Assembly: GCA_910586585.1 (NCBI GenBank)
Contig: CAJUKA010000085.1
Coordinates: 1-17,042, forward strand
DNA: 17,042 nt
Source: an uncultured Lachnospiraceae bacterium
Lineage (GTDB): Bacteria > Bacillota > Clostridia > Lachnospirales > Lachnospiraceae
Direction: 5' to 3'
The notes beneath the pieces were generated by a model. It saw only the letters and a program-made list of their open reading frames with translations. It was not told the origin of the DNA and did no database searches. Positions 1 to 6,146 of the stretch are shown here, piece by piece; position 1 is the stretch's first letter, and each line of letters opens with the position of its first letter. The position numbers and the translations under genes are program-made.

Positions 1-32
1 TGTAGCATCGGCGTATTGTTATGCCTAAATCT

Positions 33-54
33 GGCGCGGGTGTGAAAAGTAACA
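33..54 (+). repeat. 22-nt dispersed repeat, left copy
   Basis: This 22-nt stretch, containing GGTGTGAAAAGTAAC, is identical to the reverse complement of positions 16974-16995 at the other end of the window. The exact match over 22 nt is unlikely by chance, so I take it as a copy of a dispersed repeat. Here the associated hairpin seen at the right copy is not preserved. Confidence 0.6.
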
Positions 55-65
55 GATAGCGTTTA

Positions 66-557
66 TTGAAAAACGAAAACATACCCGACAGCAGCTTCTT
101 CGCTTTTTGCAAAGTTAGTGCATATGGTGGAAGACCCCCTCTTGAAGGTATTATCGCAGATGGTCTATTTAGCTTTATACGAAATTTATTATTACACTTT
201 CCTATTTTTAAAACCTGGGATGAAGTATATGTAAATAAAAATTTAGCTACATGGAGTAAAAAAGGACAAATTGATAAATTTCTGCATAAATGTACTCAAA
301 TAAAAATTGATGGTAGTGAAATCCTTCAATATCGAATTTGGGAAGTTAAGAAAGAAAAAATGACATACTTTTCAATACATTTTCCTGAGGTCTATAATCA
401 AAATGATATTTATTTAAAAGACATAATTTCTGAAGATGCTGGCATAAAGTTCTGCATGGTACTAATGAGAGAAGTCTTGGATACACAAGTCGAAAATGCG
501 GATGAACCCGATATTAAAATTATGTCTCAGGTATATATGCCCATTAAAACAAAATAA
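66..557 (+). CDS. hypothetical protein, probably 5'-truncated
   Basis: I do not recognise this 163-residue reading frame. It opens with a TTG codon nine bases after an in-frame TAG and has no convincing ribosome binding site. The next in-frame methionine is far inside, at MTYFSIHF. The composition (lysine, isoleucine and aromatic rich, with regular alternation) looks like a real soluble protein rather than a shadow. There is no signal peptide and no obvious membrane segment, and I see no catalytic motif. It lies directly after a dispersed repeat copy, so the most economical reading is the C-terminal part of a larger gene whose front was lost by rearrangement. It could also be intact with a non-canonical start. 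Confidence 0.4.
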   Translation: MKNENIPDSSFFAFCKVSAYGGRPPLEGIIADGLFSFIRNLLLHFPIFKTWDEVYVNKNLATWSKKGQIDKFLHKCTQIKIDGSEILQYRIWEVKKEKMTYFSIHFPEVYNQNDIYLKDIISEDAGIKFCMVLMREVLDTQVENADEPDIKIMSQVYMPIKTK

Positions 558-615
558 TTTTTTGACAAATTCACATTTTATAAATAGTGTCTTGTATAAT
601 CGTAAAAATTATAGA

Positions 616-641
616 CTGGGAACCTGTCTTTAGATTCCCAG
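616..641 (-). terminator. candidate terminator of the Rpn-like gene
   Basis: Inverted arms CTGGGAA and TTCCCAG (7 bp) lie 14 bases after the stop of the minus-strand nuclease gene. They are followed on that strand by TCTATAATTTTT. The T-tract is weak, so this is a moderate call. Confidence 0.45.
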
Positions 642-654
642 CCTACAATTTTGT

Positions 655-1497
655 CTATGCACTTCTATCAGCTTTCAGTTGTTTTACTTCTTCAAGAGAA
701 AGTCCTGAAATATTAACGATTTCCTCTAAAGCATATTTGCCAGCCGCCAACATACGGAGCGCAACTTCTTTCATTCCCTCTTTCAATGTCTGATTCCTCA
801 TATCTTCCATAGCCCGGCACATAATCTCGATTCCCTCCTTGCTCTCTTTGAAAAATCTCACCCTGTCCGCCAGTGTCCCATAATACATATCCGCTGCGTC
901 TGTGCAGGAGAAGTCATGCATTAACTTCCCGATTGGCGTATCGCTGCGGTAAGCGCCATTTACATACAGTATGTGCGAACCGTCCTCAAATCTTTCCCCG
1001 GTTCCTAAAAAGCACCGCTCAATCGGATAGAGCGGCAGCCCTTTTCCCATTACGTCATTCTCTGTAATAAAGATTACCCACGTTTCCGGCAGCTTGTCGA
1101 AGTCCTCGCCTTTCTTCAAAAGGTTTGCGTCCATCATGCTGCTGTTGTACCTTGCCCTTTTTCTCCCGGCTCCTTTGTCGGAGCGCTGTACTTCCACATT
1201 CAGTTTTGCCCCTGTGCTGTCCGTAGCCAGGATATCCAGCCTCACCGAACGGTTCAGCAGGTTCTCCACAAATACCTGGGTGCGGACGTCCAGTACTTTT
1301 AAATCCGGCTTTTCCAGTACAATCTGCAATACCAGTTCTATGCTTGCCGTATCTCCCTCAAAACACTTTGTGAGGAAATCATCATCAAGCAGGCGAAAGC
1401 CTCTTAACCTCTGTAAATCTTCCTGATGTTTCTGGTCTATCTGTTCCGTCACTGTCAATCTTCCCACCTGCTTTCCCCTCTGTTTTCGTATCTCCAT
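655..1497 (-). CDS. Rpn family PD-(D/E)XK nuclease / putative transposase
   Basis: A 280-residue protein of the Rpn recombination-promoting nuclease family (PD-(D/E)XK transposase-like, COG5464 type). The nuclease core is visible: a conserved aspartate in RLDILATD at about residue 90, then NVEVQ supplying the E-x-Q catalytic pair, then an arginine/tyrosine-rich helix RARYNSSMMDANLL. The C-terminal third ends in the usual helix that reads like EEIVNISGLSLEEVKQL. Family members are thought to nick or cut DNA and promote RecA-independent recombination, and many copies occur per genome. The first ATG has no ribosome binding site. A GTG at 1467, seven bases after GAGGGG, is a plausible true start and would give a protein ten residues shorter. 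It is a single gene facing the decayed plus-strand gene, and appears intact. Confidence 0.85.
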   Translation of the reverse strand: MEIRKQRGKQVGRLTVTEQIDQKHQEDLQRLRGFRLLDDDFLTKCFEGDTASIELVLQIVLEKPDLKVLDVRTQVFVENLLNRSVRLDILATDSTGAKLNVEVQRSDKGAGRKRARYNSSMMDANLLKKGEDFDKLPETWVIFITENDVMGKGLPLYPIERCFLGTGERFEDGSHILYVNGAYRSDTPIGKLMHDFSCTDAADMYYGTLADRVRFFKESKEGIEIMCRAMEDMRNQTLKEGMKEVALRMLAAGKYALEEIVNISGLSLEEVKQLKADRSA

Positions 1498-1615
1498 ACT
1501 ACCATAAACTGCCTGATTTTACAAGCACATGGCTATTTGTGCAGTGTATCCATTACTTTCTGGCCAAACAATTCACATATGATATATCGAAAATTTTTAA
1601 TTTTCCTGCAACTGG

Positions 1616-1644
1616 TTGATATTAACTGTCCAGTAGTATAAAAT
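1616..1644 (+). promoter_or_regulatory. candidate promoter of decayed cyclase-like gene
   Basis: TTGATA (1616-1621) and TAAAAT (1639-1644) are separated by 17 bp, 40 bases upstream of an ATG preceded by TAGGAG. This fits a sigma-A promoter for the pseudogene that follows. Confidence 0.45.
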
Positions 1645-1683
1645 AATAATTTATTAACCAATAGATACTGTAGGAGAAAAAAT

Positions 1684-2312
1684 ATGGATAATTCAGCCGT
1701 TAAGCGTATTTCTCAAATAGAGATGGAAAAACGTCTCAAGGAAGCCGGCAAACAAGAACAATTTTATTCTATTGCTTTATTTGATATATTAGGATTCTCT
1801 AATTATGTCACCACTCACGGTAATCAAACAATTTTAGAATTATATAACAAATTGCTTGATATAGTTTATACGCCTGATATTAGCAAGGCTGTTCCTATAC
1901 GAATGAGTGATGACTGGAAAGAGGGACAAGTTCTTACAGACTTGTATGGACTTTTTTTGCCAGTCAATTATTGTGAGGATTCCTTTGCGTGGTTGCGTTT
2001 CTTCTGGATTCGCATTAATGGATTCCAACAAATCAATATATTTTGGCACTCCCTTAGTAGAGGCTGTAAGAGGTGAGCCTGCACGTAAAGCGTTAGGAAT
2101 TTCTTTCGGTAAAAGTTTCAATAACCATCACCCGGTATATAATGACTACTTTATTCCGTTTTGGGATTTTATCAAAACCGATGACCCTAAATCAAAATTT
2201 ATTAGTCCGATGGCTTTGGATTGGTCAAGGTATTGGAGAATCTCACCAGATTATAAAGATTTTTCATTTGCTGACTGCATAAAAAAATGAATCCTAATCC
2301 TGACTTTTCTTG
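1684..2312 (+). pseudogene. decayed gene with cyclase-like DILGFS motif
   Basis: Two overlapping frames together make one damaged protein. The first frame (from ATG 1684, good AGGAG site) carries ALFDILGFSNYV, which resembles the metal-binding F-x-D-I-x-G-F motif of class III nucleotide cyclase domains. After about residue 82 the homologous protein continues in the next frame, with PLRGCVSSG, YFGTPLVEAV and GEPARKALGISFGKSF. Frame 1 runs on to a stop at 2076 and frame 2 ends at 2290. A second lesion is visible at an A7 run near 2281. One more A would continue the frame into MNPNPDFSCW, but that sequence soon runs into unrelated DNA. Both the internal shift (probably with an internal deletion) and the 3' truncation indicate a dead gene. 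The cyclase assignment rests on one motif and is an inference. Confidence 0.6.
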
Positions 2313-2471
2313 CTGGCAGGGGCAGGGGCAGAGGCAGCGGGGCATGAAATAGCCGGAGCCTCCGAACCTTGGCACGACAGTCTGGCGGCTGCCACGGCAT
2401 TTCTTACAGTGGATAAGCCCGTCAGCCAGTTCTATGTACTCGTCCCTGGCAAGCTCCATGTAATCCCTGGT
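2304..2471 (-). pseudogene. fragment of DnaC-like N-terminal zinc finger
   Basis: A minus-strand segment encodes EYIELADGLIHCKKC followed by RCLCPCPCQQEK. That is a C-x2-C pair and a second cysteine cluster like those at the N-terminus of DnaC/IstB-like helicase-loader proteins of phages and conjugative elements. No ATPase domain follows: the frame runs into the antisense of the decayed plus-strand gene, and its upstream side is joined to a phage protein fragment in another frame. I read it as a leftover of a deleted mobile element. The family match is from memory. Confidence 0.4.
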
Positions 2472-2763
2472 TTGCCCATGATGCAACCTGATATCCTGTT
2501 GCGTTATAATAGTTATCCATGTAATCTGTATCAATAAATACAGATGCTGTAACCTTACTTCCTTTTATTTTAGGTTCAACTTTCACCGCTGAACGCAGGA
2601 AGTCATATTGGCGGCTATAGGATTTCGGATCATAACTGTTATAGTACTCTTTTAGAAAATAATTCAATGTTTGATATACTCGTTCTGATAGTTCGTCTAC
2701 CATTCCTATCATTACTGGCTGTAATGCTTTTTCAAGATCTTTCATGTTTCTGATTGTTTTCAT
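2455..2763 (-). pseudogene. 5' part of a phage structural-type protein, 3' truncated
   Basis: From ATG 2763, seven bases after AAAAGGAG, the frame encodes about 100 residues including KEYYNSYDPKSYSRQYDFL, VTASVFIDTDYMDNYYN and WANQGLHG. This resembles small phage head-tail or minor capsid proteins of the HK97-gp10 type found in Clostridia prophages. The reading frame continues to 2422, but beyond LHG it becomes an out-of-frame translation of the DnaC-like fragment. The protein is therefore truncated by a recombination junction near 2455-2470. With its own promoter unknown and its C-terminus lost, it is probably non-functional prophage debris. Confidence 0.5.
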
Positions 2764-3299
2764 TTTTTGTCTCCTTTTCTTGTATAAATTTTTTGTTATT
2801 GAATTGGTTTTGGTGGCAATGAAATGTGGTTTTTATGTTGGGGGGTTTGTGGAATAAAAATAGATGGTATTGTGTTTGAGATATTGGACTGAATAAATTC
2901 AGGCATCAAAATAAGCCCACTATCAATTACATTTTTATAACTGATAATGGACTTATGTATTTGTCCGACAATTTAATTATGGGTAATTTTATTCTACACC
3001 AGGCTCCTTTGTTTCTACACCATTTTTACACCAATTTGCCATGAAAATATATAAACTTATATAGAGATATATAGAATCCTGCTAAATCAAAAGCCTTATA
3101 CAATGCGGTTTTATCAAGATATATAGACTTATATGAACTTATATAAATTCTATATTTCACTATTGCAGGGTTCTTTCTGTACTTTGGGTATTCGAGCATT
3201 TTCTGGATTTGCTATAAGCCACTAAATTGGCTTAGTAAAGCAAAACGAAAATAGCGGAGTTACCCAATTATGAGTAAGAACCTATTGCAGTAGTGGCGG
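2764..3299. other. AT-rich intergenic stretch without a recognised gene
   Basis: I find no convincing gene here. It contains an imperfect 13-bp hairpin (arms 2913-2925 and 2942-2954) followed on the minus strand by TTATTTTGAT, which could be a weak terminator. From about 3040 to 3160 it is very AT-rich, with repeated TATATAGA / CTTATATA blocks in both orientations, which may be an old integration junction. The right end (about 3190-3299) lies at the 3' side of the first toxin copy. Confidence 0.5.
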
Positions 3300-3395
3300 C
3301 TATTTCTTTTTCCCCTTGTAAATCTGATAAATCAAATTCGCAAGGGCAACAACGAGTATACCAATCTGGATTAAATCCTGATATGTAACATACAT
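3300..3395 (-). CDS. holin-like small toxin, copy 1 (31 aa)
   Basis: A 31-codon gene starting at ATG 3395, eight bases after GGAGG. The product begins MYVTYQDLIQIGILVVALAN and ends in a lysine-rich tail (KGKKK), with one hydrophobic helix at about residues 8-25. This is the layout of the putative holin-like toxin family (Hol_Tox) of Firmicutes, whose members are usually type I toxins controlled by antisense RNA and act on the membrane. It differs from copy 2 at 4966 by one residue. Similarity to copy 2 stops right after the ribosome binding site, so this copy lacks the promoter and long leader seen there. A CCCGG-aat-CCGGG hairpin precedes the binding site and could limit translation. It may be a duplicated, poorly expressed copy. 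Confidence 0.75.
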   Translation of the reverse strand: MYVTYQDLIQIGILVVALANLIYQIYKGKKK

Positions 3396-3430
3396 TGCAT
3401 CTCCCTCCTTTCTCCCGGATTCCGGGCATG

Positions 3431-3464
3431 AAAAAAGCAGGATAACTTTTTCAGTTTCCTGCTT
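3431..3464 (-). terminator. intrinsic terminator after the QueG-like gene
   Basis: Arms AAGCAGGA and TCCTGCTT (8 bp) are followed on the minus strand by TTTTTTC, about 75 bases after the stop of the iron-sulfur protein gene. This is a typical Rho-independent terminator and separates that gene from toxin copy 1. Confidence 0.75.
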
Positions 3465-3536
3465 GGTTGTGTCGCTGGTAGATGGCGGATTATTTAGTTT
3501 TTTGATGGGTTCTCAGTTCGACAAACCGAAATTGGT

Positions 3537-4226
3537 CTACTTCTTTATAAACGAATTTTCTGTTCCTAAATTATAAGGGCAAATATCTCTACATTTGTGG
3601 CAACTTATCACCCAGCTTTGTGTTGTTTTATCATCACCAAAGGCATAATCCCAACATGCCTGTTGCTCTAACTCTAAATGTTCTAATGCATTTACTGGAC
3701 ATATGTTTACGCAGGCATTACAGTTATTACAAATATTGTCTTTTAACTTGTCACATTCTAATTCTTGTTCACACAAAACTGCTCCCAACCAAACCATACT
3801 TCCAAATTCTGGTGTAATAAGCATAGAATGTCTCCCTATCGTACCTAATCCCGCTGCCTGTGCCGCATGCTTTTGAGAAATAATAGAACGCCATCTCTTA
3901 GTGTTTTCGTCCCATTGGCTTTCATTTGTTGGAATTGGTACACAAGCGATTTGATATTTTTCCATTTCAATACAAAAATCAAGAGCAATTGCATCCATTT
4001 TGGGCGTAATAGAATTTCTCACCCTTGTATAAGGTACATGAGAATTACAACTTAGAGTTCCTATCGGAAATCTACATCCAAAAGAAATAACCGATTTGCA
4101 AGTTGGTAAAACATCAGTAGGATGATACCCTTTAGGAGCGTCATTAAATCTATCTATACTCGCTATTCCACATAAATCTGCTCCTAATCCAAACAGAATT
4201 TCTTTGACCTGTTTATTATCAATCAT
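3537..4226 (-). CDS. QueG-like 4Fe-4S protein (epoxyqueuosine reductase family)
   Basis: A 229-residue soluble protein of the COG1600 family. Two iron-sulfur sites are visible: C166-x2-C169-x2-C172-x3-C176 (CNNCNACVNICP) and a second set in CHKCRDICP (C209, C212, C216), probably with C191. The stretch QKHAAQAAGLGTIGRHSMLI is the family signature around the substrate and cobalamin region. True QueG reduces epoxyqueuosine to queuosine in tRNA with cobalamin and two clusters and is usually over 300 residues. This shorter form lacks the C-terminal HEAT-like part, so its substrate may differ. I chose ATG 4226 because AAAGGA lies just upstream. The earlier ATG at 4244 has no binding site. It is a single-gene unit ending in a strong terminator. 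Confidence 0.8.
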   Translation of the reverse strand: MIDNKQVKEILFGLGADLCGIASIDRFNDAPKGYHPTDVLPTCKSVISFGCRFPIGTLSCNSHVPYTRVRNSITPKMDAIALDFCIEMEKYQIACVPIPTNESQWDENTKRWRSIISQKHAAQAAGLGTIGRHSMLITPEFGSMVWLGAVLCEQELECDKLKDNICNNCNACVNICPVNALEHLELEQQACWDYAFGDDKTTQSWVISCHKCRDICPYNLGTENSFIKK

Positions 4227-4347
4227 AATATATCCTTTCGTCATATCAATCTCGATTTATCGCTGGCACTATTATTATACAGCTTTAACTTGTTAAATGG
4301 AATAGGCTTTCTGAAAGATTTTCGGGTGGCAAGTCCACAAAGGGGTA

Positions 4348-4384
4348 GCTGGCAAAGCCAGCGCGGGGGAAATGTAGCTTCCCC
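4348..4384. repeat. two adjacent short hairpins
   Basis: GCTGGC-aaa-GCCAGC (4348-4362) is followed three bases later by GGGGAA-atgtagc-TTCCCC (4366-4384). No gene or T-tract is attached. It could be the end structure of a lost IS200/IS605-type element or part of a small RNA, but I cannot assign it. Confidence 0.35.
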
Positions 4385-4439
4385 TGTGATGATTGGAGCA
4401 GATTGAAAATCTAACCTACCACAGAGAATCCCACCGCTA

Positions 4440-4622
4440 ATGCCCGTTACAGTCCACCCTGACTTATTCCGCATGAAAAAGGATAATGAGCGCATCAAAA
4501 CAAACATCACTCTCCCGGTATGGCTGAAAAGGATTGCAGAAGAACAAAAGGTAAACTATTCCCGGCTTTTGGAAACTGCCTTAATTGATTATCTGCAAAT
4601 ACCCATGTCCGGCAGACAATAA
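4440..4622 (+). pseudogene. HicB-like antitoxin C-terminal fragment
   Basis: A 60-codon frame encodes a region like IKTNITLPVWLKRIAEEQ followed by NYSRLLETALIDYLQI, which resembles the ribbon-helix-helix DNA-binding tail of HicB antitoxins. A complete HicB has an RNase-H-like N-terminal domain, and none is present. The upstream frame closes with a TGA at 4404. There is no ribosome binding site before the first ATG and no HicA toxin gene on either side. It is most likely the surviving 3' end of a lost toxin-antitoxin pair. It could also be a free-standing small RHH protein starting at the internal ATG (4473). Confidence 0.4.
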
Positions 4623-4835
4623 ACCTTGCCCTGCTGCCCCGCGCCAAATTCAAGAGAGATTATAAGTTGTGTCTGAAACATGGTTACAATTTCAACCCGT
4701 ACCGAAAAGTACAGATTGCGTACAATAGCGGCTCTGTGTTTTGGTAACGGATATTTCAGGTGAACGCCTGATAAGAGAATGTGAGGGCAGCAGACAGCTT
4801 TTGCAATCGCATTACGGAAAACATGTGTTTGTCTC
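4623..4835. other. gene-free stretch between HicB fragment and antisense promoter
   Basis: I see no supported gene here. A minus-strand frame spanning it has no ribosome binding site and an unconvincing composition. The right end leads into the predicted promoter of the antisense RNA. Confidence 0.4.
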
Positions 4836-4864
4836 TTGAATCCTGCTGCCAAATGTGCTATATT
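4836..4864 (+). promoter_or_regulatory. promoter of candidate antisense RNA
   Basis: TTGAAT (4836-4841) and TATATT (4859-4864) are separated by exactly 17 bp and point toward toxin copy 2 from its 3' side. The predicted start is near 4871. Confidence 0.5.
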
Positions 4865-4870
4865 AAACAT

Positions 4871-4982
4871 AGAAAAAGGGAAAGCCATAGAGGCGGCTCT
4901 ACCCCTTAAACAACTAAGCTAAAACCTCTTATGAGGCAAGCCGTCACTATTGGTAGTAGTGGCGGCTATTTCTTTTCTCCCT
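4871..4982 (+). ncRNA. candidate antisense RNA to holin-like toxin copy 2
   Basis: A plus-strand transcript is predicted from the promoter at 4836-4864. It would end at a hairpin formed by AGCCGTCACTA (4939-4949) and TAGTGGCGGCT (about 4957-4967), followed by ATTTCTTTTC. The end overlaps the last codons of the toxin gene on the opposite strand, as in TxpA/RatA-type type I systems where antisense RNA pairs with the toxin mRNA 3' end. The same hairpin, read on the minus strand, could end the toxin mRNA. No experimental support is available; this is inferred from promoter, hairpin and layout. Confidence 0.45.
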
Positions 4983-5061
4983 TGTAAATCTGATATATCA
5001 AATTCGCAAGGGCGACAACGAGTATACCAATCTGGATTAAATCCTGATATGTAACATACAT
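4966..5061 (-). CDS. holin-like small toxin, copy 2 (31 aa)
   Basis: A 31-codon gene from ATG 5061. The product starts MYVTYQDLIQIGILVVALAN and ends KGEKK: one membrane helix plus a positively charged tail, matching the putative holin-like toxin family (Hol_Tox). An AAAGGAGGG site precedes the start. Unlike copy 1, it has a complete leader of about 110 bases and a good promoter at 5170-5198. A longer in-frame reading from 5190 exists, but its extra N-terminus has no binding site and covers the promoter and leader, so I reject it. The convergent antisense-RNA candidate at 4871-4982 suggests a type I toxin-antitoxin pair. The toxin would act at the membrane. Confidence 0.8.
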   Translation of the reverse strand: MYVTYQDLIQIGILVVALANLIYQIYKGEKK

Positions 5062-5169
5062 TGCATCGCCCTCCTTTCTTTCGTCTGAAGGGCTACTTGA
5101 ACCTTCCGCAAAAAACAAGAGGGGTAAAGCCGCCTTTGGCTCTATGGTTTCCCATGAATGGAGTATAGC

Positions 5170-5198
5170 ACATATTTCTTTTTCCGACAATGCCTATA
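5170..5198 (-). promoter_or_regulatory. promoter of toxin copy 2
   Basis: On the minus strand, TTGTCG and TATACT are separated by exactly 17 bp. The leader that follows contains ACCATAGAGCC and GGCGGCTTTACCCC, which closely matches the start of the antisense RNA on the other strand. Confidence 0.55.
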
Positions 5199-5247
5199 TT
5201 AAGTTTTAAAGCCTCTTTTCACCCTTTATCCCCCTCCCCTTATATTT

Positions 5248-5453
5248 CTACCCTTGCGCCATTTCAAGCTGAATTTCCCCCACTGTCAAGCCGGCTGCAT
5301 GCGCTATCCATTCCGCTGCGTCCTCGGATGCAAAGCCCTCTTTTACAATCCACTGGAAAGACTTCTGATAAAGCCCGTCCTGCTGCATACCGTTTCTTCT
5401 GTTAGGCTCTTTTCCTCCATGACTTCCACAACTCTTTTACCGTTCAATCTCAT
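5248..5453 (-). pseudogene. frameshifted phage-type helix-turn-helix protein
   Basis: From ATG 5453, preceded by GGAAAGGATAGG, the frame encodes MRLNGKRVVEVMEEKSLTEE and then VCSRTG before shifting and stopping. The continuation lies in another frame: LYQKSFQWIVKEGFASEDAA, then EWIAHAAGLTVGEIQ, ending at a TAG at 5248. Joined, this is the N-terminal XRE-like HTH domain of a small phage or conjugative-element protein of Clostridia, which normally continues for another 80 or so residues with a DNA-associated domain. That tail is missing. One frameshift near 5379 plus the C-terminal loss make it a pseudogene. Confidence 0.6.
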
Positions 5454-5655
5454 ACTGTGCCTATCCTTTCCCTGCTCATAGTGCCGTTACAATAACCATT
5501 CTCTTTTTTGGGACGCTTTTCGCACGATTTACACCGAAAATCTCCAACATTTTCCAACACTGGCAGCAGGCGCATAATGCCCGGAAAAACTAAGTTTTGC
5601 AGAGAACAGCAGGGCTATAAAGCATCTTCTTTAGGGATATTTAGGGGTAAAGGTT
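5454..5655. other. gene-free stretch upstream of the HTH pseudogene
   Basis: No supported coding sequence is seen on either strand. Plus-strand frames here lack binding sites and look random. The stretch leads into the iteron-like repeats. Confidence 0.4.
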
Positions 5656-5740
5656 CAGGTTTGGTCAGGTTCTATACTCTGAAAATGTCAAGTTTTGACA
5701 AGTTCTATATCTACCAAAAAGACAGGTTTTGGCAAGCTTT
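5656..5740 (+). repeat. iteron-like triple direct repeat
   Basis: Three degenerate 18-bp copies start at 5656 (CAGGTTTGGTCAGGTTCT), 5689 (CAAGTTTTGACAAGTTCT) and 5723 (CAGGTTTTGGCAAGCTTT), spaced 33 and 34 bp apart, or about three helical turns. The middle copy overlaps a small palindrome TGTCAA-gtt-TTGACA. Regular spacing suggests binding sites for a replication or regulatory protein, perhaps tied to the lost element that carried the HTH gene. Confidence 0.45.
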
Positions 5741-5772
5741 ACCCAGATAGTTTAAGACATTTTACAATATCA

Positions 5773-5870
5773 GGGGCTGTCGCAATAAGCTTTAATGATA
5801 CAAGATATAGTATAAATTGCAACATGGTACTAGACAATATTGTATGCATTTGGCTTAGTGCGACAGGCCC
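5773..5870. mobile_element. 98-bp inverted-repeat element (MITE-like)
   Basis: The ends are GGGGCTGTCGCAATAAGC (left) and, on the other strand, GGGCCTGTCGCACTAAGCC. They match over about 18 bp with two mismatches, and similarity continues weakly inward. The centre is AT-rich with no gene. Termini of this kind resemble those of some Firmicutes insertion sequences, so this may be a miniature non-autonomous element. No clear target duplication is seen. A run of T follows on the plus strand, so the same hairpin might act as a terminator for an antisense RNA to toxin copy 3. Confidence 0.45.
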
Positions 5871-5874
5871 ATTT

Positions 5875-5970
5875 TTATTTTTGTTTCCCCTTAAAAACTG
5901 TGTAGCACAACCCAATTAGAGAAACAATGAATATTCCAGTCTGAATCAATTCAGAATATGAAATCATCAT
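5875..5970 (-). CDS. holin-like small toxin, copy 3 (31 aa)
   Basis: A 31-codon gene starting at ATG 5970, or 5967. The product begins MMISYSELIQTGIFIVSLIG and ends KGKQK. It has the same design as copies 1 and 2 (short polar N-terminus with a conserved ELIQ/DLIQ, one membrane helix, basic tail) but a clearly different sequence, so it is a separate lineage of the Hol_Tox family rather than a recent duplicate. AGGAGGG lies about nine bases upstream. An additional in-frame ATG at 5976 is too near the binding site. The inverted-repeat element begins five bases past its stop codon and may provide the transcript end. Confidence 0.75.
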   Translation of the reverse strand: MMISYSELIQTGIFIVSLIGLCYTVFKGKQK

Positions 5971-6053
5971 TAGCATCTCCCTCCTCTCTATATGTTTTAA
6001 CGTTTTGCTTCGCTTACATCTATACTAAACGGATTTTGGCAAATTTACCATTT

Positions 6054-6082
6054 CTAAAAACTATCAAAAAACTGTCAAAAAA
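6054..6082 (-). repeat. 11-bp tandem repeats upstream of toxin copy 3
   Basis: CTATCAAAAAA (6061-6071) and CTGTCAAAAAA (6072-6082) are adjacent, preceded by a partial CTAAAAA at 6054. On the minus strand they place TTGACA and TTGATA one helical turn apart, about 85-110 bases upstream of the toxin start. They might hold a promoter -35 element or regulator sites. I could not find a matching good -10. Confidence 0.35.
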
Positions 6083-6146
6083 CTTTCTAAAGCTTTTTAA
6101 TTCTATGATTACCCTATAAGAACCCTGCGCCGCCAAACGCACCCAC

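Noticed and set aside
3040..3160. Possible CRISPR array from repeated TATATAGA / CTTATATA blocks
   Set aside because: Repeats are short, irregular in spacing and orientation, and there are no unique spacers or cas genes.
4241..4510. 89-codon minus-strand frame upstream of the QueG-like gene
   Set aside because: It runs through the tandem hairpins and antisense to the HicB fragment, with no binding site; probably not coding.
4589..4888. 99-codon minus-strand frame
   Set aside because: No binding site, no recognisable motif, and it overlaps both the HicB fragment and the antisense promoter.
4966..5190. 74-codon reading of toxin copy 2
   Set aside because: The extra N-terminus covers the promoter and leader. 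The strong binding site and the match to copies 1 and 3 fix the start at 5061.
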